This document shows, piece after piece, positions 1 to 7,653 of a stretch of DNA of 20,849 nucleotides. The position numbers and the translations under genes were made by a program. Source of the stretch: Alphaproteobacteria bacterium (lineage in GTDB: Bacteria; Pseudomonadota; Alphaproteobacteria; Sphingomonadales; Sphingomonadaceae). The notes beneath the pieces were generated by a model. The model did not search any database, had not been told where the DNA came from, and saw only the letters and a program-made list of their open reading frames with translations. The DNA is taken from assembly GCA_020249025.1 (NCBI GenBank), contig JADCGM010000321.1, positions 1-20,849 on the forward strand, read 5' to 3'. Positions within the stretch are counted from its first letter, which is position 1, and each line of letters opens with the position of its first letter.

Positions 1-2262
1 ACTACGGCAACTACGACTTCATGCGCTTCGAGGGGTCGGTCACCGGGCCGATCGCCGGCGACAAGGCGGCGGCGCGCATCGACGGCGTCTATGTGAAGCG
101 CGACGGCTTCATCACCGATGTCGTCTCGGGCCGCAGCCTCAACGACCGCGACCGCTATCTCGTGCGCGGCCAGCTTCAGCTGGAGCCGAACGACGATCTC
201 TCGATCCGCATCATCGGCGACTACAGCAAGAAGAACGAGGAGTGCTGCGGCGCGGTCTATCTGCCGAGCACCGTCACCTACCGGCGCGATGCGCAGGGCA
301 ATGTGACGCGCGAGCCGAACCAGCTCTTCAACATCATCCAGACGCTCGGCGGCCAGATCCAGATCCCGACCGCGCAGGATGGCCAGTATGTCTACCGCAC
401 GTCGATCTCGCCGGGCTTCGACTATCACCAGGACAGCTCGGACATGGGTCTGTCGGGCGAGGCCAACTGGAAGCTCGGCAACGTCAACCTGACGTCGATC
501 ACCGCCTATCGCGTCTACAAGAGCGAGAACGGCCAGGATTCGGACTTCAACGCGCTCGATATCCTTCGCCGCACCGATCAGGACCGCAAGTTCGAGACCT
601 TCACCCAGGAGCTGCGCTTCCAGGGCTCGGCGATGGACGACCGACTCGACTGGCTGGTCGGCGGTTACTACGCGCATGAGACGCTCACCGTCGACGACGA
701 CATCAAGTACGGCAACGACTACAACCGCTACGCCAACTGCGTGCTCGCCGAGAACTTCGCGCGCGCGCTCGGGCAGAACGCGCTGATCAGCACCACCGAC
801 ACGAGCTGCATGAACAGGACGGTGGCGCAGGGTCTCGTCACCGCGCTCGGTGCGAACCCGGCGACCGCCGGCACCGCCGGCCAGATCCGGCTGCTCGCCG
901 GCCTCGGCGATCGGCTTCACGCCGACCGGCCAGCTGCTCAACGGCACCGGCGTCGTCAACAACCAGTTCGAGCAGACCAGCCGCAACTACGCGCTGTTCA
1001 CCCACAACGTTTTCTCGGTCGTGCCGGACAAGCTCGATGTCACCATCGGCGTCCGCTACACCAACGAGAAGAAGACGCTGAACGGCACGTTCAACACCAA
1101 CAACGCCTTCTGCACCGCGCTGCGCAGCTCGTTCCTGCAGGGTCTGCAGGGTCTGCCCTGCGTGATCAACAGCACCTCGGGCGCCGGTCTGTCGCTGACC
1201 GATCCGGGCCGGGTCAAGACCGAGAGCGAGTGGTCGGGCACCGCCGTGCTCTCCTACAAGATCACGCCGGACGTGCTGACCTATGCGTCCTACTCGCGCG
1301 GCTACAAGGCGGGCGGCTTCAACCTCGACACCTCGGCGCTCGATCCGGCCTGCTCGGCGACCTTCGACGCCGGCAACGCCGCAACCGGCCTGCCGAGCTG
1401 CGCCGCGCGCCTTGCCTCGGCGGCGAACCAGCCGGGCAACGGCCGCGCCGAAATCGCCGACCTGCGCTTCGAGCCGGAGAAGGTGAACGCCTACGAAGTC
1501 GGCATGAAGTGGAACGGCCGCGGCATCGACATCAACATCGCCGCTTTCTACCAGGCCTTCCGCAACTTCCAGCTCAACACCTTCAACGGGGTGAACTTCG
1601 AAGTCACCAACATCGCGGCCTGCAAGGACGATCTGGCGGGCGGCGACCGTGACGGCAACTTCACCACCGGCGCCTGCGCCGCCGGCCGCACCCGCGCCGG
1701 CGTCGTGTCGAAGGGCCTCGAGTTCGAAGCCTTCGCGCAGCCGACGCCGACGCTGTCGACGACGCTGGGCGTGACCTACACCGACACCGCCTATCGCAAC
1801 AACCTGACCGGCACCTTCGGCCGGGCGCTGTCGCCGGCGCTCTTCCAGCTGCCGGGTCACCGCCTGTCGAACTCGTCGGCCTACACGGTCACGGGCTCGG
1901 CCGGGTGGACGCCCGACATCAACGACAACCTGCGCGGCCTCGTCTACGTCGATTTCCGCTATCAGAGCGAGCTCAACACCGGCTCGGATCTCGATATCGA
2001 GAAGGATCAGCCGGGCTTCCTGACGGTCAACGCCCGCATCGGCGTCAACCAGACCGACCGCAAGTGGGGCATCGAGCTGTGGGCGCAGAACCTGCTGAAC
2101 ACCAAGTTCCAGCAGATCGCGGCCGACGCGCCGCTGCAGGGCGGCGGCACCTTCCGCTCGCTGCAGGCCGGTCTGGTCGGTGTGGCGAGCGCCAACCCGC
2201 TCTACATCACCTTCCCGGCCGAGCCGCGCACCTATGGCGTGACCGTCCGCACGCGCTTCTGA
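1..2262 (+). pseudogene. TonB-dependent outer-membrane receptor, 5' end outside window, frameshifted
   Basis: This is the C-terminal part of a TonB-dependent receptor, an outer-membrane beta-barrel that imports siderophores, vitamins or other large ligands with TonB energy. The reading frame is open from base 3 and already inside the protein at base 1, so the signal peptide, TonB box and plug are not in the window. Frame 3 codes to about base 908, then sense continues in frame 1 (…GLG / IGFTPTGQLLNGTG…), so one extra base or two missing bases lie around 899-911. Barrel-like alternation runs through both halves, with cysteine pairs in likely surface loops. The protein ends in YGVTVRTRF, with the terminal Phe typical of outer-membrane barrels. 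The visible part is about 753 residues. Either it is a recent pseudogene or the base is a sequencing error: codon use and barrel character are intact on both sides. The substrate cannot be told from sequence. Confidence 0.85.
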
Positions 2263-2286
2263 TCGGGCCCGCCCGGACAAGAAGAA

Positions 2287-2322
2287 GGGGCGCCGATCTT
2301 GCGACCGGCGCCCCAGTTTTTT
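2287..2322 (+). terminator. Rho-independent terminator after the TonB receptor
   Basis: A perfect 9-bp stem, GGGGCGCCG (2287-2295) with CGGCGCCCC (2306-2314), has a 10-nt loop and is followed by AG and six T. It lies 24 bases after the receptor stop. It also sits just beyond the 3' end of the convergent lipoprotein gene. On the other strand the stem is followed only by a C/T-rich run, so it could be a weaker terminator in that direction. Confidence 0.85.
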
Positions 2323-2347
2323 CCGTCAGGAAACGGATCTGTTTCGC

Positions 2348-2698
2348 CTAGTTGCCCTTGGCAGCGTCGTTGGCGGTCTCTGTCGACGTCGGCAGGCCGG
2401 CCTTCTCCTCGACCGCCTTGGCGGTCGCCGCCGGGTTCGACGTCTGGATGTCGGCGTTGTCGATCGCCTGCTCGGCCTGCTCACCCGCCTCGCGGGTGGC
2501 GTCGGCCTGCGCGTTCATCGAATCCGCCGCGGCTTCATTGCCGGCGTTGGACATTGCGTCCGCCTGGTTTTCCATCGAATCCGCGGCGGCATCCGCGTCC
2601 GCGGCGACCTTGTCGCCGGCCGTATCGTCGCCCTTGCCGCCACAGGCGGCGAGCAGACCGAAGCTGGCGGCGGCAAGCGCGAGGGTGAACTTGTTCAC
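2348..2698 (-). CDS. Small Ala/Asp-rich lipoprotein, function unknown
   Basis: A 116-residue protein starting at GTG 2698. This start is chosen because AGGGAG lies 9 bases upstream and because it begins directly at a lipoprotein signal peptide: VNKF, a hydrophobic stretch, then lipobox LLAAC with Cys19 as the lipidated residue. The mature part is very rich in Ala, Asp, Glu and Asn, with loose repeats of the type AADSM.NQADA, and looks like an acidic helical or disordered chain with no catalytic motif. A longer reading to 2758 has no ribosome-binding site and would bury the signal peptide. It is convergent with the TonB receptor and divergent from the mod operon. No function can be assigned. 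Confidence 0.75.
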   Translation of the reverse strand: MNKFTLALAAASFGLLAACGGKGDDTAGDKVAADADAAADSMENQADAMSNAGNEAAADSMNAQADATREAGEQAEQAIDNADIQTSNPAATAKAVEEKAGLPTSTETANDAAKGN

Positions 2699-2763
2699 GT
2701 GGGTCAACTCCCTGTCGTTACGCTGATCGTCACTGCGGGGCGCGGCCTCTACCCCCACGGGCC

Positions 2764-2836
2764 GAACGCCCGCGTCCCAGCGCCGAGAACGTGCGACGGG
2801 CGTTCCGGTTCAATCACGGGCGCAACAACGCCCGCG
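2764..2836 (+). promoter_or_regulatory. Possible modA leader with competing hairpins
   Basis: Upstream of modA, GAACGCCCG (2764-2772) is perfectly complementary to CGGGCGTTC (2797-2805). GGGCG (2818-2822) pairs with CGCCC (2829-2833). AACGCCCGCG occurs twice (2765-2774 and 2827-2836), so the 2797-2804 arm could pair with either copy. The pairings are seen in the sequence; whether the stretch is transcribed and acts as an attenuator or is a DNA operator is inference. It does not resemble the Moco riboswitch as far as I can judge. Confidence 0.3.
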
Positions 2837-2873
2837 CTGGACGCGGCGGGCAGGCCTTGCGCATAGAGCGCGC

Positions 2874-3641
2874 ATGACGCTCATCCGTTTCCTCTTGGCG
2901 CTGCTGCTGACCGCGCTCGCGTCACCGGCCACCGCTCAGGAGCGTGCCCAGGTCCGCATCTTCGCGGCGGCCAGTCTGACCGAGGCGATGGGCGACCTCG
3001 CCGATGTCTGGGCGGCGCGTGGCAACCCGCGCCCGGTGCTGGTGTTCGGCGCCTCCTCGGCGCTGGCCCGCCAGATCGAGCGCGGCGCGCCCGCCGATCT
3101 GTTCGTGTCGGCCGATCTCGAATGGATGGACTGGCTGGACGAGCGCAAGCTGCTCGCGCCGGGCACCCGCCGCGCGCTGGCCGGCAACCGCCTCGTCGTG
3201 GTGACGCCCGCGTCGGCCCCGGCGCCGCGGGGCGACCTCGCGCAGGGCCGCGGGCTCCTCAGGCAACTCGGCGCGAATGGACGCCTCGCCATCGCCGATC
3301 CGGCGGCGGTGCCGGCCGGGCGCTATGCCAGGGCCGCGCTGACCTCGCTCGGCCTGTGGGAGACGGTCGCCCCGCGCACCGTCAACGCCGAAAATGTCCG
3401 CAGTGCGCTCGCCTTCGTCGAGCGCGGCGACGCGGCGGCAGGGATCGTCTATGCGACCGACGCCCGCGCCTCGGCGCGGGTGCGGGTGGCCGGGGTGTTT
3501 GCCGAAGGCCGTCACCCGCCGGTCGTCTATCCGGCTGCGGCGCTTGCGCCGGCGCGGGCGGACAGCCTAGCCTTTCTGCGCTTTCTCGGCTCACCGGCCG
3601 CGAAGGCGGCGCTGCGCAAACGGGGGTTCGTGGTTCGATGA
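2874..3641 (+). CDS. modA: Molybdate ABC transporter, periplasmic substrate-binding protein
   Basis: ModA captures molybdate (or tungstate) in the periplasm and hands it to the ModB channel. The 255-residue protein begins with a cleavable signal peptide (hydrophobic to about residue 20, ending ATAQ). The mature part opens with VRIFAAASLTEAM, the oxyanion-binding loop typical of ModA, followed by FGASSALARQIERGAPADLFVSAD, also characteristic. Length fits the family. There is no strong Shine-Dalgarno; the ATG lies in a small GC hairpin (TGCGC 2858-2862 with GCGCA 2870-2874). Its stop overlaps the next start by ATGA (3638-3641), making it the first gene of a translationally coupled operon. Confidence 0.95.
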   Translation: MTLIRFLLALLLTALASPATAQERAQVRIFAAASLTEAMGDLADVWAARGNPRPVLVFGASSALARQIERGAPADLFVSADLEWMDWLDERKLLAPGTRRALAGNRLVVVTPASAPAPRGDLAQGRGLLRQLGANGRLAIADPAAVPAGRYARAALTSLGLWETVAPRTVNAENVRSALAFVERGDAAAGIVYATDARASARVRVAGVFAEGRHPPVVYPAAALAPARADSLAFLRFLGSPAAKAALRKRGFVVR

Positions 3642-4102
3642 AGATGCTGCTCGCGCTGCTGGTCGCCGCCGCCGTTCCAGCCGGCGCCCAGACCATCCTC
3701 AAGGTCGAGGGCGCGCCCAAGCCGCTGGCGCTCGACGCCGCGGCGCTGTGGGCGATGCCGCGCGCGGCGGCGACCCAGAATTTCGACGGCAAGCCGGTGC
3801 GCTGCGAGGGCGTCTGGCTGACCGACGTGCTCGCCGCAGCCGGTGCGCCGGGGGGCGAGCAGCTGCGGGGGGCCGCGCAGCGCACCGTCGTCGTCGCGAT
3901 CGCCAGCGACGGCTACCGGGTCGCTTTCACCCTCGGCGAGCTCGACCGCGCCTTCGGCAAGGGCAAGGTGCTCGTCGCTGACCGTTGCGAGGGCGCGCCG
4001 CTCGCCGGGGCGGGGCCGCTGCGGATCGTCGTCGAAGGCGATGCCCGTGGCGGGCGCGCGCTGCGCAACCTCACCGCGCTGCGCCTCGTCGAACTGCCGT
4101 GA
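3638..4102 (+). CDS. Secreted SUOX-fold (molybdopterin-binding-like) small protein in the mod operon
   Basis: A 154-residue protein with a signal peptide (MKMLLALLVAAAVPAGAQ) and one domain resembling the oxidoreductase molybdopterin-binding (sulfite-oxidase) fold. Recognisable parts are LTDVLAAAGAP after Gly58, the central SDGYRVAFTLGELD, and the C-terminal GPLRIVVEGDARGGRALRNL (residues 126-145), which matches the usual GPLRLVVPGD.R..RW.RN pattern. Cysteines are only at 56 and 117. Cys56 sits directly next to GVWL rather than at the usual molybdenum-ligand position about ten residues earlier. It overlaps modA by ATGA and shares TGATG with modB. The placement suggests a periplasmic role linked to molybdenum, but an enzymatic function is not shown. 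Confidence 0.8.
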   Translation: MKMLLALLVAAAVPAGAQTILKVEGAPKPLALDAAALWAMPRAAATQNFDGKPVRCEGVWLTDVLAAAGAPGGEQLRGAAQRTVVVAIASDGYRVAFTLGELDRAFGKGKVLVADRCEGAPLAGAGPLRIVVEGDARGGRALRNLTALRLVELP

Positions 4103-4785
4103 TGGCGCTGTCGCCGGCCGAATGGACGGCGGTTCTGCTCAGTCTGAAGGTCGCGGCCGTCGCCACGCTGGCGACGCTGCCGCTCGCCTATGCCGCCGCC
4201 TATGCGCTGGCGCGCGGGCGATTTCCGGGGCGCTGGCTGCTTGATGTGGCGGTGCACCTGCCGCTGGTGCTGCCCCCCGTTGTCACCGGCTATCTGCTGC
4301 TCATCGCCTTCGGACGCGAGGGGGCGCTCGGTGCCGCGCTCGACGCCATCGGGCTCAGCGTGATGTTTCGCTGGACGGGCGCGGCGATCGCGGCGGGCGT
4401 GATGGCGCTGCCGCTGATGGTGCGGGCGATGCGGCTGTCGATCGAGGCTGTGGACCGCCGGCTGGAGGAGGCGGCGCGCACGCTCGGCCACGGGCCGCGC
4501 GCGACCTTCCTCAAGGTGACGCTGCCCCTGAGCCTGCCCGGCATCCTTGCTGGCGCGGTGCTCGGCTTCGCCAAGGCGCTCGGCGAGTTCGGGGCGACGA
4601 TCACCTTCGTCTCCTCGATTCCGGGCGAGACGCAGACGCTACCGCTCGCCATCTACGGCCTGCTCCAGACCCCGGGCGGCGAGGATGCAGTGGTGCGCCT
4701 CGCGCTTGTCGCGGTGGCGCTGTCGGTCGGGGCGCTGCTGCTCTCCGAATGGCTGACCCGGCGCGCGGCGCGGCGGCTGGCATGA
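4102..4785 (+). CDS. modB: Molybdate ABC transporter permease
   Basis: ModB forms the inner-membrane channel for molybdate. The 227-residue protein has about five to six hydrophobic segments (residues 10-36, 45-70, 92-108, 145-170, 196-215). It contains the EAA loop EEAARTLGHGPRATFLKV (122-139), which couples the permease to the ATPase. GEFGATITFVSSIPGETQTL (161-180) is highly typical of ModB. The start ATG at 4102 overlaps the upstream stop (TGATG). The stop overlaps the modC start by ATGA. Length is normal for the family. Confidence 0.95.
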   Translation: MALSPAEWTAVLLSLKVAAVATLATLPLAYAAAYALARGRFPGRWLLDVAVHLPLVLPPVVTGYLLLIAFGREGALGAALDAIGLSVMFRWTGAAIAAGVMALPLMVRAMRLSIEAVDRRLEEAARTLGHGPRATFLKVTLPLSLPGILAGAVLGFAKALGEFGATITFVSSIPGETQTLPLAIYGLLQTPGGEDAVVRLALVAVALSVGALLLSEWLTRRAARRLA

Positions 4786-5405
4786 CCGTCGCCGACACCC
4801 GAATCGAGGTCGCCGTCGAGAAGCGGCTCGGCGAGACGCGCGTCGCGGCCAGCTTTGTCGCCGAGCGCGGCGTCACCGCGCTGTTCGGCCCGTCGGGGAT
4901 CGGCAAGACCAGCATTCTCGACATGGTGGCCGGGCTGTCGCGCCCCGATGCCGGTCGGATCGCGGTCGACGGCGAGATCTGGTTCGATGCGGCGACGGGA
5001 GCCGATCTGCCGCCCGAGGCGCGGCGCGTCGGCTATGTTTTCCAGGACCGGCGGCTGTTCCCGCATCTCGACGTGCGCGCCAATCTGCTCTTCGGGCGGC
5101 ACCGCGCCGATGCGGCGGCGTTCGACCGCGTCGTCGCGCTGCTTGGCCTGGAGCGGCTTCTCGACCGCTGGCCGCGGCGGCTGTCGGGCGGCGAGGCGCA
5201 GCGCGTCGCCATCGGGCGGGCGCTGCTGTCGGAACCGAAGCTGCTGCTGCTCGATGAGCCGCTGTCGCATCTCGACCGGCCGCGCGCGGCCGAGATTCTC
5301 GATCTCGTCGCGCGGCTACGCGACGAGCTGGCGCTGCCGATTCTCTACGTCACCCATGAGCCGGCCGAGATCGAACGGCTGGCCGCCCGCCGCATCGACC
5401 TCTGA
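4782..5405 (+). CDS. modC: Molybdate ABC transporter ATPase, short form without TOBE/Mop domain
   Basis: ModC is the cytoplasmic ATPase that powers molybdate import. All nucleotide-binding motifs are present in the 207-residue product: Walker A GPSGIGKT (36-43), Q-loop FQDRR (Gln88), signature LSGGE (134-138), Walker B LLLLDEP (154-160) and switch His192. The start at 4782 overlaps modB by ATGA. ModC proteins are usually about 350 residues with a C-terminal TOBE (Mop-like) regulatory domain. Here the protein ends right after the switch histidine region (AARRIDL), so that domain is absent. The last 90 bases overlap the 3' end of the convergent nsrR-like gene. Confidence 0.93.
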   Translation: MTVADTRIEVAVEKRLGETRVAASFVAERGVTALFGPSGIGKTSILDMVAGLSRPDAGRIAVDGEIWFDAATGADLPPEARRVGYVFQDRRLFPHLDVRANLLFGRHRADAAAFDRVVALLGLERLLDRWPRRLSGGEAQRVAIGRALLSEPKLLLLDEPLSHLDRPRAAEILDLVARLRDELALPILYVTHEPAEIERLAARRIDL

Positions 5406-5786
5406 CGCGGCGCTGAGGTCGGCGATCGTGTAGCGGTCAAGCGTCTGGTAGAAGGCGCCGAACGCCTCGCACAGCAGCGCCGGCAACCGGCAACGGGCGC
5501 GCTCGCGGCAGCCCTCGCAGCCGGCGACGTCGCCGCTTTCGAGCGCCCGCACCACCGAGCCGATGCCGATGTCGTGCGCCGGCCGCGCCAGCCGCAGCCC
5601 GCCGTTGCGCCCGCGTGTCGCGATGACCAGCCCGAGCCGGGCGAGTTCGCTCGCCACCTTTTCGAGATGCGCGGCGGACAGCTCATAGGCGGCGGCGACG
5701 CCGGCGACGGCGCTGCGCCGGTCCGGGTGCCGGGCGAGATGAGTCAGCAGCCGCAGCGCCAGATCGGTGAACCGGGTGATCCTCAT
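5316..5786 (-). CDS. nsrR: Rrf2-family regulator, NsrR-like (nitric-oxide-sensing Fe-S repressor)
   Basis: A 156-residue Rrf2 regulator. The N-terminal winged helix (MRITRFTDLALRLLTHLA…) has the recognition and wing segment ATRGRNGGLRLARPA (56-70). The cluster-binding region has Cys90, Cys93, Cys99 and Cys106 in a C-x2-C-x5-C-x6-C arrangement, followed by F.QTLDRYTIADL, very close to the NsrR hallmark LDNYTLADL. NsrR binds an Fe-S cluster and releases DNA on reaction with NO, derepressing detoxification genes. The tail past residue 126 extends beyond the usual NsrR end and overlaps modC antisense by 90 bases. An FNR-type box lies 35 bases upstream of the start. IscR is less likely because of the cysteine spacing and the YTIADL motif. 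Confidence 0.85.
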   Translation of the reverse strand: MRITRFTDLALRLLTHLARHPDRRSAVAGVAAAYELSAAHLEKVASELARLGLVIATRGRNGGLRLARPAHDIGIGSVVRALESGDVAGCEGCRERARCRLPALLCEAFGAFYQTLDRYTIADLSAASEVDAAGGQPFDLGRLMGDVENRQRQLVA

Positions 5787-5820
5787 GCTGGCACCCTGAC
5801 CGGTTCGGGGTCGACATGAA

Positions 5821-5834
5821 TTGACGCAGATCAA
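5821..5834. promoter_or_regulatory. FNR/Anr-type box between nsrR and the Nudix gene
   Basis: TTGACGCAGATCAA matches the Crp/FNR-class consensus TTGAY-N4-RTCAA in both half sites. It lies between two divergent genes, 34 bases from the nsrR-like start (5786) and 54 bases from the Nudix ATG (5889). An FNR-family regulator (oxygen or NO sensing) is the expected binder, which fits with an NsrR-like neighbour. From distance alone it could activate the Nudix gene or repress nsrR. Confidence 0.6.
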
Positions 5835-5888
5835 ACGCGCCTTTTCTGCCAGTTGCGGGCTCTGTGGAGCGCCGCCAAGACGGGGCCG

Positions 5889-6539
5889 ATGACCGCCGAC
5901 GCCGTGCCCGCCGCCCCCGTCCGCCCGCGCGATGCGGCGACGCTGATCCTTGTCCGCGACGCGACGACCGAGCCGCGCCTGCTGATGGGCCGGCGCGTCG
6001 GCGGTCATGCCTTCATGCCCGACAAATGGGTGTTCCCGGGCGGGCGGCTGCACCCGTCCGACTACCGCGTCGAGACCGCGACCGACCTCAGCCCGGCGAC
6101 CGCGGCGCTGCTCGCCCCGCATGCGCGCGGCGCCAAGGGGCGGGCGCTGGCGCTGGCGGCGATCCGCGAGACCTTCGAGGAGGCGGGGCTGCTGATGGCG
6201 CGCCCGGCCGCGCCCGCGCGCAGTCGCGGGGTCTGGGGAGAGTTCCTCGCGGCCGGCGCGCGGCCGCACCTCGGGGCACTGAGCTTCATCGGCCGCGCGA
6301 TCACGCCGCCGATGCTGCCGCGCCGCTTCGATGCGCGCTTCTTCATGGCGGATGCCGACGAGCTGCTGGCGCTGGAGCCGACGGCGGGCTGCGGCGAGCT
6401 CGACGGCATCGCCTGGATGACGCTGGCCGAGGCGCGCCAGCTCGATCTGCCGACGGTGACGCGGATGATGATCGACGAGGTCGCGACCCGGCTCGGCGGC
6501 GGGCCGCCGCGTGAAGTCTATTTCCCGCGCGGCGTCTAG
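5889..6539 (+). CDS. Nudix hydrolase, NUDT19/COG0494-like
   Basis: A 216-residue Nudix-fold hydrolase, expected to cleave a nucleoside diphosphate linked to another group. KWVFPGG (46-52) forms the start of the fold and RETFEEAGL (93-101) is the catalytic Nudix helix REUXEEXGU. There is an insertion of about 35 residues between the two, as in the larger acyl-CoA-diphosphatase-like group; the first Glu of the GX5E half is replaced (Arg85 at that place). The start is ATG 5889; an in-frame TTG at 5853 is possible but has no ribosome-binding site. It is convergent with the FAD oxidoreductase gene, with only 4 bases between the two stops. The substrate is unknown. Confidence 0.88.
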   Translation: MTADAVPAAPVRPRDAATLILVRDATTEPRLLMGRRVGGHAFMPDKWVFPGGRLHPSDYRVETATDLSPATAALLAPHARGAKGRALALAAIRETFEEAGLLMARPAAPARSRGVWGEFLAAGARPHLGALSFIGRAITPPMLPRRFDARFFMADADELLALEPTAGCGELDGIAWMTLAEARQLDLPTVTRMMIDEVATRLGGGPPREVYFPRGV

Positions 6540-6543
6540 CGGT

Positions 6544-7653
6544 TCACAGCGGCAGCGCGGCTTCGGGAACCCGCGTCGCCCGCGCCACCGCGCGCAGCAC
6601 CCCCGGCACCGCCCGCGCCACCGCGACTGCGGGGCCGTGCAGCGGCGCGATCCGCGACAGCCGGTGCAGCCGGTCGGCGAGCGCCAGCTGCGGTGCGAGC
6701 TCGGCAGCGCGGGCGGCGTGGTGCGCGGCCGGGCCCGTCCCGGCGATCAGCGCATCGGCGGCGGCCAGGCCCGTCGCCATCGCGATCGACATGCCGTCGC
6801 CCGAAAAGCTCGGGATCACCGCGAGCTGGTCCCCGGCGCGCCAGATCCAGTCGGGATCCTCGGCGCGCGGGCGGTGGAGATAGCCGTAAGGCACGTTGGA
6901 GATCGCCAGCGCCCGGTCGAGCAGTTCCCTGCCGTCGCCCAGCCGTCGCGCCAGATGCGGACATTCGGCGACCAGCCCGTCGCGCAGACCCTCCCAGCCG
7001 CCCGCCGCGGCCAGCCGCGCCTGCGTCGCCAGCAGGCAGAGGTTGGCGATCCCGTCCTCGACGAGTTGGAGCCCGGCATAGCCGCCGTCGAACAGCACGA
7101 TCTCGATATGCCCGTCGAGCGCAGCGGTCTCGGCCGGCGGCAGCCGCCAATAGGCCTTGAAGCCGACGAGATCGGCCATGGTGCCGGCGGGATCGCGCCG
7201 CACGCCGCGCACATCGTGCTTGCCGCTGGCGAGCAGCAACCGCGGCGCATCGATCTCGCGCCCGCCGTCGAGCGTCAGGCGGCGGTCGCCGACGCTGCGC
7301 ACCGCGACCCCGCGCTCGATCCGCGCGCCGGCGGCGACGGCGGCGGCCAGCAGCGCCTCGTCCATCGTCCGCCGGGTCAGCCCGCGCGCGATGAACGGCA
7401 GCGCGGACTCCGCCACCCGCCGGCCATGGACGAGCCGCACCCGCGTCATCCGCGACGCGCCCAGCGCATCGAGATCGAGCCCGAGATGGGCGAGCACCGC
7501 CTGCGCCTCGATGCTGAGGAATTCGCCGCAGACCTTGTGGCGGGGTCCAGCGTCGCGCTCGATGACGAGCGGGGACAGCCCGGCGCGCGCCAGCCGGATC
7601 GCGGCGCTCGCCCCGGCCGGGCCGCCGCCGAGGATGACGGGTGCGTCGCTCAC
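6544..7653 (-). CDS. FAD-dependent oxidoreductase (geranylgeranyl-reductase/hydroxylase-like), third gene of type III PKS operon
   Basis: A 369-residue flavoprotein of the PHBH/geranylgeranyl-reductase superfamily. The N-terminal dinucleotide-binding motif is ILGGGPAGASAA (7-18) with acidic Glu32 at the end of strand two. GPRHKVCGEFLS (36-47) is a second hallmark of the group. The FAD ribityl/pyrophosphate motif GDQLAVIPSFSGDGM is at 274-288. There are no obvious membrane helices. Its start overlaps the methyltransferase stop by ATGA (7650-7653), so it is translationally coupled to the type III PKS genes. It probably hydroxylates, oxidises or reduces the PKS product; which of these cannot be read from sequence. 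Confidence 0.9.
   Translation of the reverse strand: MSDAPVILGGGPAGASAAIRLARAGLSPLVIERDAGPRHKVCGEFLSIEAQAVLAHLGLDLDALGASRMTRVRLVHGRRVAESALPFIARGLTRRTMDEALLAAAVAAGARIERGVAVRSVGDRRLTLDGGREIDAPRLLLASGKHDVRGVRRDPAGTMADLVGFKAYWRLPPAETAALDGHIEIVLFDGGYAGLQLVEDGIANLCLLATQARLAAAGGWEGLRDGLVAECPHLARRLGDGRELLDRALAISNVPYGYLHRPRAEDPDWIWRAGDQLAVIPSFSGDGMSIAMATGLAAADALIAGTGPAAHHAARAAELAPQLALADRLHRLSRIAPLHGPAVAVARAVPGVLRAVARATRVPEAALPL

Noticed and set aside
838..2280. 480-codon open frame antisense to the TonB receptor
   Set aside because: Its product is Arg/Val/Gly-rich without motifs, and it mirrors the sense codons of a clear beta-barrel gene. GC-rich DNA often leaves such frames open.
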